From contig CAVYWO010000017.1 of the NCBI GenBank assembly GCA_963772295.1, positions 1 through 64,000 on the forward strand: 64,000 nt of DNA. The letters run 5' to 3'. The translations under genes and the position numbers were made by a program. The notes beneath the pieces are model-generated. The model did not search any database. It saw only the letters and a program-made list of their open reading frames with translations, and had not been told where the DNA came from. The DNA is from AP-15 sp963772295. GTDB taxonomy: Bacteria; Pseudomonadota; Alphaproteobacteria; ATCC43930; CGMCC-115725. Below, piece by piece: positions 37,902 through 45,095 of the stretch; the stretch's first letter is position 1; each line of letters begins with the position of its first letter.

Positions 37902-38156
37902 ACACGTGCCTGTGCCTTTGCGCTGATGCCGGCCGAGACGCGAGCAAAAAGGTGATCGACGATCTGCGCGCCCGGGCGGCGTCGATGCAATGGCCGCCAG
38001 CAGGCTTGACACCAGCAGCTTGAGATCTGCGAGCCGGTTGGTTCGGGCCCGAAGCACGACGACGGCGATGGGGAAAGAGGCAATGTTCTGCTGAAAGGAC
38101 AGGTTTCGATCTACCGTTACGAACAACGGCGAGGTCGCGTGCGAGACGCCGGTCAC
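37845..38156 (-). pseudogene. DUF5615-type toxin remnant, N-terminus deleted
   Basis: From a GTG that overlaps the antitoxin stop (GTGA), only seven or so codons precede LFVTVDRNLSFQQNIASFPI and AVVVLRARTNRLADLKLLVS, the typical second half of this toxin family. The first half with its leading catalytic Asp is missing, so the product cannot be active. The tail after LLAAIASTPPG runs into the 38-bp hydroxylase-derived fragment and is chimeric. Confidence 0.65.
37940..37977 (-). repeat. 38-bp fragment of the molybdenum hydroxylase gene
   Basis: Identical to 35574-35611, inside the hydroxylase large-subunit gene (codons for SKKVIDDLRARA). The stretch just before it (37930-37939) also resembles another part of that gene. 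It sits within the tail of the truncated toxin, showing that pieces of the upstream gene were copied into this locus. Confidence 0.85.
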
Positions 38157-38816
38157 GAGGCAGCTTCGATCAGTCGCTCCTTCGCTTGTTCCAGGAAAGC
38201 GATGACCTGCCCGCGCGATACCGATGGGAAGCCTTCGAGAAAAGCGTCCACCGTTTCGCCGGCCTCGAGGTAATCGAGCAGCGTCTGCACCGGCACCCGC
38301 GTGCCGGAAAAGACCGCGGTGCCACGTGCGCCGTGACAAGGCGGCGCTTTTCCAGCGGGTGCAAGCCCCGGCGACCGCTCCAGCCGGAAGCAGCCGGAGC
38401 AGGCATGGAGGAGACGAAATGTCTGAAGCCTTCGGATAACGGTCACGGTTTTGGTGACCGCGCGAGTGTGCAGGCCGCAACGTGAGTAAACGCCGAGCAA
38501 TCCTCGAAAAGGTCGATGTGCAGGCCGACCCGATAGTGGTTTCGGGGAAGGCTGATACGGATGGGCGAGTTTGAGCGAGGAGTAGGCCCATCTGCTGCAC
38601 CGGGGTAGTGGCGGCAGCATGTACACAAGGAAAGCGTGCGCAACACGGGAAGCCCCAATGCGTGATCAGGGATGATCAACCGGACGCCCGCGAGGGACAG
38701 GCCGGGCGCAATGGGGTGGCGGAGAGGCCCGTAGTACCGGTGAAGCCGGGTAATGCCGGTGGAGGGAAGGGGCCTTGGTTCAAGACAGACGCAGGAAGTA
38801 GTGAGGGACCTGGAGA

Positions 38817-40148
38817 TTGGGCAACCTATCAACTCCGAAGAGTGTTCAGAAGCTGCAGAGGGCGTCACACGCGAAAGCGAAGGCAGAAGCCGGCTATCGC
38901 TTCTATGCCCTGTACGACAAGATCAGCCGCGACGACATTCTGGCGCATGCCTATGCCCAGTGCCGCGCCAACAAGGGGGCGCCGGGAATAGACGGTCAGG
39001 ACTTTGCGGACATCGAGGCCTATGGGGTCGAACGGTGGCTGGCTGAACTGGCGCTTGCGCTCAGGCAGGAGAGCTACCGGCCGGAGCCAATCAGACGAGT
39101 GTTTATACCGAAGGCCAACGGCAAACTCAGGCCGCTGGGCATCTCGACGGTGCGGGATCGGGTCTGCATGACCGCAGCGATGCTGGTGCTGGAGCCGATC
39201 TTCGAAGCCGATCTTCCGCCGGAAATCTACGCCTATCGCGCTGGGCGCAACGCCCAGCAGGCAGTCGTCGAGGTGGAGGAGCGGCTGTTCCGTGGCCACC
39301 CGGAAGTCGTCGACGCCGACCTCGCGGACTACTTCGGGAGCATTCCGCATACCGACCTCCTAAAGTCGGTGGCGCGCCGGATCGTTGACCGGCGCGTGCT
39401 GCATCTGATCAAGATGTGGCTGGACTGCCCCGTGGAAGAAACCGACCAACGGGGCCGGACAACACGCACGACCGAGGCGCGAGACCACCGGCGCGGCATT
39501 CCGCAGGGCTCGCCCCTCTCACCACTACTGGCGAACCTCTACATGCGCCGGTTCGTGTTGGGCTGGAAGAAGTTCGGCCTTGAGCGAAGCCTCGGCACTC
39601 GCCTCGTCACCTATGCGGACGACCTTGTGATCCTGTGCCGAAGGGGCAGCGCGGAGACTGCGCTGCATCACCTGCGCGCGATCATGGGCAAGCTGAAGCT
39701 GACAGTGAACGAGGAGAAGACACGGATCTGCAAGGTTCCGGACGGGGAGTTTGACTTCCTGGGTTATACGTTCGGGCGGATGTATTCTCCGAGAACCGGC
39801 CAGGCTCGCCTGGGACAGCGGCCATCGAAGAAGAGCATCAAGCGTGTGGTCGACAAGGTCCATGCGCTGACCGTCCGAGCACATACCTGGCAAGAAACCA
39901 CAGAGCTGGTGGGTAAGTTGAACCGCACCCTTCGCGGATGGGCGAACTACTTCTCGGTAGGCACCGTCAATCCGGCGTATCGGGCGCTCGACAACTACAC
40001 GGCTGTGCGGTTGCGTCGGTGGTTGCGCTTCAAGCACAAGACCAGACGATGTAAGGGCGGCAGCTATCCCCTCTCGCACCTCTACGAGACCCTCGGGCTC
40101 GTGCGTCTGACCCGGCTTGGGCACGACGTGCCGTGGACGAAGGCGTGA
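38817..40148 (+). CDS. ltrA: Group II intron reverse transcriptase / maturase
   Basis: 443 residues from a TTG start with GGAG just upstream. The reverse-transcriptase core is complete: FIPKANGKLRPLGISTVRDR, HRRGIPQGSPLSPLLANLYM, catalytic VTYADDLVILCR and FDFLGYTFGRM. A maturase/thumb region follows, LNRTLRGWANYFSVGTVNPA, and the protein ends GLVRLTRLGHDVPWTKA. There is no HNH endonuclease domain, so target cleavage of the second strand must come from replication or nicks. It aids intron RNA folding and copies the intron into new sites. The matching proteins of copies 2 and 3 are nearly identical. Confidence 0.93.
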   Translation: MGNLSTPKSVQKLQRASHAKAKAEAGYRFYALYDKISRDDILAHAYAQCRANKGAPGIDGQDFADIEAYGVERWLAELALALRQESYRPEPIRRVFIPKANGKLRPLGISTVRDRVCMTAAMLVLEPIFEADLPPEIYAYRAGRNAQQAVVEVEERLFRGHPEVVDADLADYFGSIPHTDLLKSVARRIVDRRVLHLIKMWLDCPVEETDQRGRTTRTTEARDHRRGIPQGSPLSPLLANLYMRRFVLGWKKFGLERSLGTRLVTYADDLVILCRRGSAETALHHLRAIMGKLKLTVNEEKTRICKVPDGEFDFLGYTFGRMYSPRTGQARLGQRPSKKSIKRVVDKVHALTVRAHTWQETTELVGKLNRTLRGWANYFSVGTVNPAYRALDNYTAVRLRRWLRFKHKTRRCKGGSYPLSHLYETLGLVRLTRLGHDVPWTKA

Positions 40149-40160
40149 GGTCTTGTCCGA

Positions 40161-40308
40161 GAGCCGGATGCAGGGAAATCCGCATGTCCGGTTCGATGAG
40201 CGGGATGTGGAAACGGAGCTATGGTCGAGCCACTAAGGCACCGCCAAACGAAAGAGGCGGCAACACGCATGCCTGACCTAAGGCCACCGCGCCACATTCC
40301 GACTTTAC
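40161..40308 (+). other. Group II intron domains V and VI, with extended domain VI
   Basis: Domain V is the 34-nt hairpin from GAGCCGGATGCAGG to CCTGTCCGGTTC-like pairing (40161-40194). The next stem pairs GGGATGTGG (40202-40210) with CCACATTCC (40292-40300). That makes a domain VI of about 100 nt with an inner hairpin (CCGCC / GGCGG), roughly 60-70 nt longer than the usual 35-45 nt. All three copies share it. Confidence 0.65.
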
Positions 40309-40525
40309 CCATCACGTCTGGGTCACGGGAGATGACCGACTGCTTCATGCCGATAGGTTACACCCCAGCAGACCCCACGTACAGCCGCTGGCGTCCGCCT
40401 CGCGCGCTCTGGTTGCGGTACGGACTGCGCGGCTTTCTCGCGCCGCGCCAATGCCTTACTCGCGGAATAGCCGACCAGCCTGGAGTACCTTATGCTTCGC
40501 CAAGCATTTTCTATTGGACCACGCC

Positions 40526-41605
40526 ATGGCGGCGCCGGGCGCGCGCAAAATCATCCACATCGACATGGATGCGTTCTACGCGTCGGTCGAACAGCGCGAC
40601 AATCCGGAACTGCGCGGGAAGCCGGTCGCGGTCGGTGGATCACAGGAGCGCGGTGTGGTTGCCGCCGCGAGCTACGAAGCGCGCAAGTTCGGCGTGCACT
40701 CCGCGATGCCTTCGCTGACCGCCCGGCGGAAATGCCCGGATCTGATTTTTGTCAAGCCGCGGTTCGATGCCTACCAGGCGGTCTCCGATCAGATTTGCGG
40801 GATCTTCGCCGAATACACGCCGATCATCGAGCCGTTGTCGCTCGACGAGGCCTACCTCGACGTCACCGAAAACCTCAAGGGCATCAGCTCGGCGACGCGG
40901 ATCGCGGAAGAGATCAGGGAACGGATCCGCGCCAGGACCGAACTCACCGCCTCGGCCGGCGTCTCCTACAACAAATTTCTCGCCAAGCTTGCCTCGGACC
41001 ACCGCAAGCCCGACGGGCTCTTCGTCATCACTCCCGAAATGGGGCCGGCATTCGTCGAGGCCCTGCCGGTCAGAGAATTTCACGGCGTCGGACCTGCGAC
41101 GGCAAGAAAGATGAAACGGCTCGGGATCGAAACCGGGCGCGACCTCAAGGCGCAGACCCTGGCGTTCCTCGAGCAACATTTCGGCAAAGCGGGTACCTAC
41201 TACTACTGGGCGGCGCGCGGGATCGACGAGCGGCCGGTGCGCGCCGATCGGATACGGAAATCGATCGGTGCCGAAAATACGTTCGCCGCCGATCTCTTGA
41301 CCTACGAAGCCGCGCGCGATGCCCTGCGGGAGATCGTCGACAAGGTCTGGGAGCATTGCCGGCGCTCCGATCGCCGCGGGCGAACGGTCACGCTTAAGGT
41401 CAAGTTCGCCAACTTCCGGCAGATCACGCGGAGCCGCACCGAGCAAACCCAGATCAAGACCCGCAGCGAGCTCGACTACCTCGGCAACGCATTGCTGCAA
41501 CCTCTCTTTCCTGTCGCGAGAGGCATTCGGCTTCTCGGCATCGCAGTGTCGTCACTCGCGGCGGAGGAAGCCGAAGACGAGCGCCAGGTGGGGCTGTCCC
41601 TTTAA
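40526..41605 (+). CDS. dinB: DNA polymerase IV (Y-family translesion polymerase)
   Basis: 359 residues, start at 40526. Y-family motifs: HIDMDAFYASVEQRDNPELR with the first metal Asp, YEARKFGVHSAMP, and the second acidic pair in PLSLDEAYLDVTENL. The thumb (SYNKFLAKLASDHRKPDGLF), helix-hairpin-helix (VGPATARKMKRLGIETGRDL) and little-finger domain follow. It replicates past lesions with low fidelity. No C-terminal clamp motif is obvious beyond RQVGLSL, which may be the beta-clamp peptide. A 68-bp copy of its 5' end lies at 36672. Confidence 0.93.
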   Translation: MAAPGARKIIHIDMDAFYASVEQRDNPELRGKPVAVGGSQERGVVAAASYEARKFGVHSAMPSLTARRKCPDLIFVKPRFDAYQAVSDQICGIFAEYTPIIEPLSLDEAYLDVTENLKGISSATRIAEEIRERIRARTELTASAGVSYNKFLAKLASDHRKPDGLFVITPEMGPAFVEALPVREFHGVGPATARKMKRLGIETGRDLKAQTLAFLEQHFGKAGTYYYWAARGIDERPVRADRIRKSIGAENTFAADLLTYEAARDALREIVDKVWEHCRRSDRRGRTVTLKVKFANFRQITRSRTEQTQIKTRSELDYLGNALLQPLFPVARGIRLLGIAVSSLAAEEAEDERQVGLSL

Positions 41606-41644
41606 GTTCATCCGATCGGGCTCGTCGGCACCGACCCGACGGCG

Positions 41645-42061
41645 TCAGGAAGCTGTCGACAACTCTGCGCCCCGGGGCGGCGGCCCGGCCGCCGCGAAAT
41701 CCGCCTCGGTAGGCGCGATCGGGGTGCCGTGCGGGGTGCGCGCCGCTGCGCGGTGCCAGGCGGCGCGGGCGCGCGAGAGGGCTGCGGGCTCGGCGGCGCC
41801 CTTCGCGGCCGCGAGGCGTTCGAGGGCAAGGAGCCAGCGCCGGTAATAGGTTTCGCCGGTGTCGGGATCGCCCGCAGCCTGGGCGCGCCTGATCTCGTCG
41901 GCAAGTGTCGCGGTCCATTCGGGCCAGGTGAAGAGGCCGCCCTCGTAGAGCGCCATTGCCATGGCAAAGGCCCGCGCCTCCCACGGCGCGCGAAACACCG
42001 GGCCGTCGGCGGCGCCTGGGATGCCGGGGAGGTCGCCGGCGATAGGGTCGGCGGCGTTCAT
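41645..42061 (-). CDS. Nitrile hydratase accessory protein
   Basis: 138 residues, resembling the N-terminal part of the beta subunit: PVFRAPWEARAFAMAMALYE and TYYRRWLLALERLAAAKG. Proteins of this type sit at the end of cobalt nitrile hydratase operons, helping cobalt loading or maturation of the alpha subunit. The ATG overlaps the beta-subunit stop (ATGA). It is the last gene of the cluster; a dinB gene converges from the left. Confidence 0.8.
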   Translation of the reverse strand: MNAADPIAGDLPGIPGAADGPVFRAPWEARAFAMAMALYEGGLFTWPEWTATLADEIRRAQAAGDPDTGETYYRRWLLALERLAAAKGAAEPAALSRARAAWHRAAARTPHGTPIAPTEADFAAAGPPPRGAELSTAS

Positions 42062-42717
42062 GCCGGGCCGAGATAAGGTTCGAAGGCCTCGATCGACACC
42101 TTGACCGCCGGGTCGGCGTCTTCGCCCCATAATTCGCGCGCCGAAAACACGACCGTATAGAGCCATTGCGGGTTCTCGCCGGCGCCGAGCGCCGCCGTGT
42201 CCGGAAAGACATGACAGCCGCGGATGGCTTCGACCACGCCGATCTTGCCGCGGACATAGCGCGGCAGCCGGGTGTGGGTCACCGGGTTGATGTTTTTGGC
42301 GCGCACCGGGTCGCCCTCCCGGAACCGTGCCGGGGTGTTGGTCGGCCGGGCGAAATCGCCGCGAACCATGGTTTTGTCGACATCGTTGACGGAGAGCGTG
42401 CGCGGCAGGCGCGCGCCGGCGCGCAGCGAACGGCCGGCCTCGATCTCGTCGGCGCCGACGAGGCCGTGGCCCAACAGCCGGCTCTCGAGGCCGAGAAACC
42501 AGCGCCGGTAATAGGACGAGCCGAGATAATCGAGCGGCGGCAGCGTTTCGAGCGAGGCGCGGCTGGCATCGATCGTCCACAGCCCGGCAAAGCCCATTGC
42601 CCGCTGCATCGCGTGGACGCGTCCTTCCCAGCGCGCGTGAAACGGCGGCTCATTCGGCTCCGGCACGACCCGGCCGAAGCCCGTCATGCCGCCCATATCG
42701 TGCAGCGAATTGGTCAT
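42058..42717 (-). CDS. nthB: Nitrile hydratase beta subunit
   Basis: 219 residues. Opens with the family signature MTNSLHDMGGMTGFGRVVPE and PPFHARWEGRVHAMQRAM, continues with YLGSSYYRRWFLGLE, and has the C-terminal SH3-like domain (FREGDPVRAKNINPVTHTRL, YVRGKIGVVEAIRGCHVFPD). With alpha it forms the heterodimer that hydrates nitriles to amides. The start overlaps the alpha stop (42714-42717) and the stop overlaps the accessory gene start, so all three are one translational unit. Confidence 0.93.
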   Translation of the reverse strand: MTNSLHDMGGMTGFGRVVPEPNEPPFHARWEGRVHAMQRAMGFAGLWTIDASRASLETLPPLDYLGSSYYRRWFLGLESRLLGHGLVGADEIEAGRSLRAGARLPRTLSVNDVDKTMVRGDFARPTNTPARFREGDPVRAKNINPVTHTRLPRYVRGKIGVVEAIRGCHVFPDTAALGAGENPQWLYTVVFSARELWGEDADPAVKVSIEAFEPYLGPA

Positions 42718-43349
42718 CCCGCCACCTCGTGCGGCGCCTTGGCGCGGCCGGCACCGATCATGCTGTCGCGGGTGACGAGCTGCGCGAGCCGCTCCTCGCT
42801 CCACCCTTCGGTGCCCAAAGGCCGCATCGGGATGACCAGAAAGCGGGTCTCGGCGGTCGAGTCCCAGATCCGGATCTCGGTCTCGGGCTCCAGGTTGAGG
42901 CCGAAATCGGCGAGCACGCCCCGCGGATCGATGACCGCACGCGAGCGGTAGGGCGCCGATTTGTACCAGATCGGCGGCAGTCCCAGCACCTCCCACGGAT
43001 AGCAGGAGCATAACGTGCAGACGACGAGGTTGTGGGTTTGGGGCGTGTTCTCGACCGCGATCAGATGGCCGCCGACCTGGCTCGCGTGACCCAGGGAATT
43101 CACCGCCGCCGTCGCGTCGGCCAGGAGCCGGCTGCGGAATTCGGGATCGGTCCAGGCGCGGGCGACGATCCTGGCGCCGTTGTGCGGGCCGATCCGCGTC
43201 TCGAAGGCTTCGACGATCCGGTCGAGCGCCGCCGGATCGACATAGCCCTTCTCGGTCAGGATTGTTTCGAGAGCGCGCACCCGCACCTCCATCTCGGACA
43301 ATTCCGAAGCGTGATCGGAATCGTGGGGATCGCGCTGGTCGTCGGTCAT
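42714..43349 (-). CDS. nthA: Nitrile hydratase alpha subunit, cobalt type
   Basis: 211 residues. The metal claw is NLVVCTLCSCYPWEVLG: V-C-T-L-C-S-C with Tyr after it marks the cobalt class, whereas the iron class has C-S-L-C-S-C-T. The two inner Cys are oxidised to sulfinic and sulfenic acids in the mature enzyme. The rest matches the family (RARIVARAWTDPEFRSRL-like, PYRSRAVIDPRGVLADFG). GGAGGAACTCTG precedes the ATG. It lies 29 bases after the Rieske oxygenase gene and probably shares its transcript. Confidence 0.95.
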   Translation of the reverse strand: MTDDQRDPHDSDHASELSEMEVRVRALETILTEKGYVDPAALDRIVEAFETRIGPHNGARIVARAWTDPEFRSRLLADATAAVNSLGHASQVGGHLIAVENTPQTHNLVVCTLCSCYPWEVLGLPPIWYKSAPYRSRAVIDPRGVLADFGLNLEPETEIRIWDSTAETRFLVIPMRPLGTEGWSEERLAQLVTRDSMIGAGRAKAPHEVAG

Positions 43350-43378
43350 CAGAGTTCCTCCTTCGATGGCCGCGATCG

Positions 43379-44761
43379 TCACTCGGCGGCGTGCGCGACG
43401 GCGGCGCCGTGGTGCCGGGTCGCGAGCTGGTCCCAGCTCTCCGCCTCCATGAACTGGGCCCACCGGCGGTACAGGTTCCTGAGGTTGTGCTCGCTCGACT
43501 TGGCCTCGGTCAGATCGGTGACGACCCCCGGCAGCCGCAACCCTTCCCACTCGTAATTCTCGACCTCGGCGCCGATCCCCTGGGCGTAGTTGTAGGGAAA
43601 ACGGCGGGCGATCGTACCGCGGCTCGCGGCATGGGCGTAGCTCCAGTTTTCCATGTCGTCCTGCTCGGTCATCCCGGCCGGCCCGGAGTAGCGAATGTAG
43701 TAGTCGCGCAGAAAATCCTTGACCTCCTGCGGCGCCGCCTTGTCGACCAGATACCAGCGCCATGCCTCGGTCTCGTGCGGCCCGCGCGGGTGCCACACGG
43801 CGATCGTACGCGGCTGGCGGGCGAGAAAGGCCATGCTCGGAAACACCTCGCCGACGAGCGTGATCAGGCGCCCCCAATCACCGCGCCGCCGCCGGCGGGC
43901 CGCCTCGCAGCGGCGGAAATATTCGGCAACGATCGGGGAATGCCGATAGGCAGGCGGCACCGAAGCCGCCCGCGGCAAAAGATAGGCGGTCGTCTGATGC
44001 CCGCGTTCTCTGATCGCGATGTGCAGCTTGCGCGCCAGGTTCAATTGGTCGCGGCGGCCGCTGCCCGACGGGCCGACACCGACCAGATCGACCGAACGGT
44101 GGCTGATGTTGTGGTAGCTGTCGCCGCTGAAATTCTCGGCCGGGAATTTCCAGTTGCACGGCACCCGCCATTTCTGGATCCCGCCCAGCACCTCGGCGCC
44201 GCCCTCGCTGCCGTCCCACGCGTCGAGGGTCTGGTCGAGATAGCGTGCGAAATCGCCGAGATAGTCGATGAAGGAGGGGGCGGCCGGGTCCCAGGTCGCC
44301 CAGATCGCACCCTTGTAGTTGGCGAGCTGCGCCACCTCGGCAAGGCCCCATTGCGCACGGTCGAGTCGTGCCTGATAGGCCTCGCGGAAATAGGGGACGC
44401 CGACGAGCTTGCCGTCGGTGCCATAGCTCCAGCCATGATAGGGGCAGGTAAAGAGGGCTGTGTTGCCTTCGTCGTAGCGGCACACCTTCATGCCGCGGTG
44501 CCGGCACGAATTGAGAAAAGCGCGAATTTGGCCGGCGCGATCGCGGCACAGAATGACCAACTCCTCGCCCATCGACGAGACAAAGAAATCGCCCGGGTTC
44601 GGGATCTGGCTCTCATGGCCGAGATGGAGCCAGGCGCGGGCAAAGATCCGCTCTTGTTCCTCGCGATAGATCTCGTCATTGACAAAGATCTCGCGGCTGA
44701 TCAGCCCGGTCCCGAGGTCGACAAGACCGGGCCGATAGCCCGCCTGACGTGCCGCCGTCAT
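43379..44761 (-). CDS. Rieske non-heme iron oxygenase, alpha subunit
   Basis: 460 residues. The Rieske 2Fe-2S site is complete: CRHRGMKVC and CPYHGWSYGTDGKL, around residues 86-110. The mononuclear iron motif is ENFSGDSYHNISHRS; the His pair is three residues apart where many relatives have four. The catalytic domain continues with VAVWHPRGPHETEAWRWY. Such enzymes use O2 and a reductase to hydroxylate or demethylate small molecules. No ferredoxin, reductase or beta subunit is adjacent. It heads the nitrile hydratase transcript, which suggests it modifies the nitrile's carbon skeleton; this is inference. Confidence 0.87.
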   Translation of the reverse strand: MTAARQAGYRPGLVDLGTGLISREIFVNDEIYREEQERIFARAWLHLGHESQIPNPGDFFVSSMGEELVILCRDRAGQIRAFLNSCRHRGMKVCRYDEGNTALFTCPYHGWSYGTDGKLVGVPYFREAYQARLDRAQWGLAEVAQLANYKGAIWATWDPAAPSFIDYLGDFARYLDQTLDAWDGSEGGAEVLGGIQKWRVPCNWKFPAENFSGDSYHNISHRSVDLVGVGPSGSGRRDQLNLARKLHIAIRERGHQTTAYLLPRAASVPPAYRHSPIVAEYFRRCEAARRRRRGDWGRLITLVGEVFPSMAFLARQPRTIAVWHPRGPHETEAWRWYLVDKAAPQEVKDFLRDYYIRYSGPAGMTEQDDMENWSYAHAASRGTIARRFPYNYAQGIGAEVENYEWEGLRLPGVVTDLTEAKSSEHNLRNLYRRWAQFMEAESWDQLATRHHGAAVAHAAE

Positions 44762-44970
44762 CGCCGCCCTCCTCGCCGCGGATCGTCCAGCCGGTAGCCT
44801 CGCGCATGCTACCCCGAGCGTGGGCGGGGCTCCACCCCGGCCGTATTTACCCGGTGCCGCGCCTGGGCGCGGGCCTTTAACGATCGCGATTTACGCCTGT
44901 TGCCAGGAAATTGGTGCAATGCGCGCCGATTGCCCTCTTCGCCTTGCTGCTCAATCTCGCCGCCCCTGCC

Positions 44971-45095
44971 GGCCAGAAGTAACGAAACGCGCGGATTTGA
45001 CACATAAGCGGACAAACCACGAACTCAGGCGGCCTTGCGAGCGGCATCGGGCGCGGCCCTGAGCGGGCGGAAATCATCACGGTTTTCGGTGGCTG
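44971..45095 (+). repeat. Left terminal inverted repeat of the Tn3-like element
   Basis: The first 49 bases, from GGCCAGAAGTAACGAAACGC, match the complement of the right end exactly, and the following ~75 match with about ten differences, as far as GGTTTTCGGTGG. It overlaps the last codons of the transposase gene. It is much longer than the usual ~38-bp Tn3 terminal repeat. Confidence 0.8.

Larger units (their letters stand above)
38326..40308 (+). mobile_element. Group II intron, copy 1 (1983 bp)
   Basis: Starts GTGCGCC and ends TTTAC, matching the group II GTGYG...AY ends. Domain V is at 40161-40194. Both ends are fixed by comparison with copies 2 and 3 and by restoration of the antitoxin frame. 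The intron-encoded reverse transcriptase occupies 38817-40148; the ribozyme flanks it. Sequence outside is CCAC at the 5' side and CCA at the 3' side, as in copy 2. Being intact and with an uninterrupted protein, this is the copy most likely to be active. Confidence 0.9.
38153..40348 (-). pseudogene. DUF433 antitoxin interrupted by the group II intron
   Basis: Exon-side pieces are 40348-40309 (MKQSVISRDPDVMG) and 38325-38153 (GTAVFSGTRVPVQTLLDYLE to KERLIEAAS). Joined without the intron they give 213 bases, an exact 70-codon DUF433 protein, reading MGGTAVFSGTRV across the junction as the family requires. The intron lies in the opposite orientation to this gene, so it cannot splice out of the antitoxin mRNA; the gene is disrupted. 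It pairs with the toxin remnant just downstream. Confidence 0.85.
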
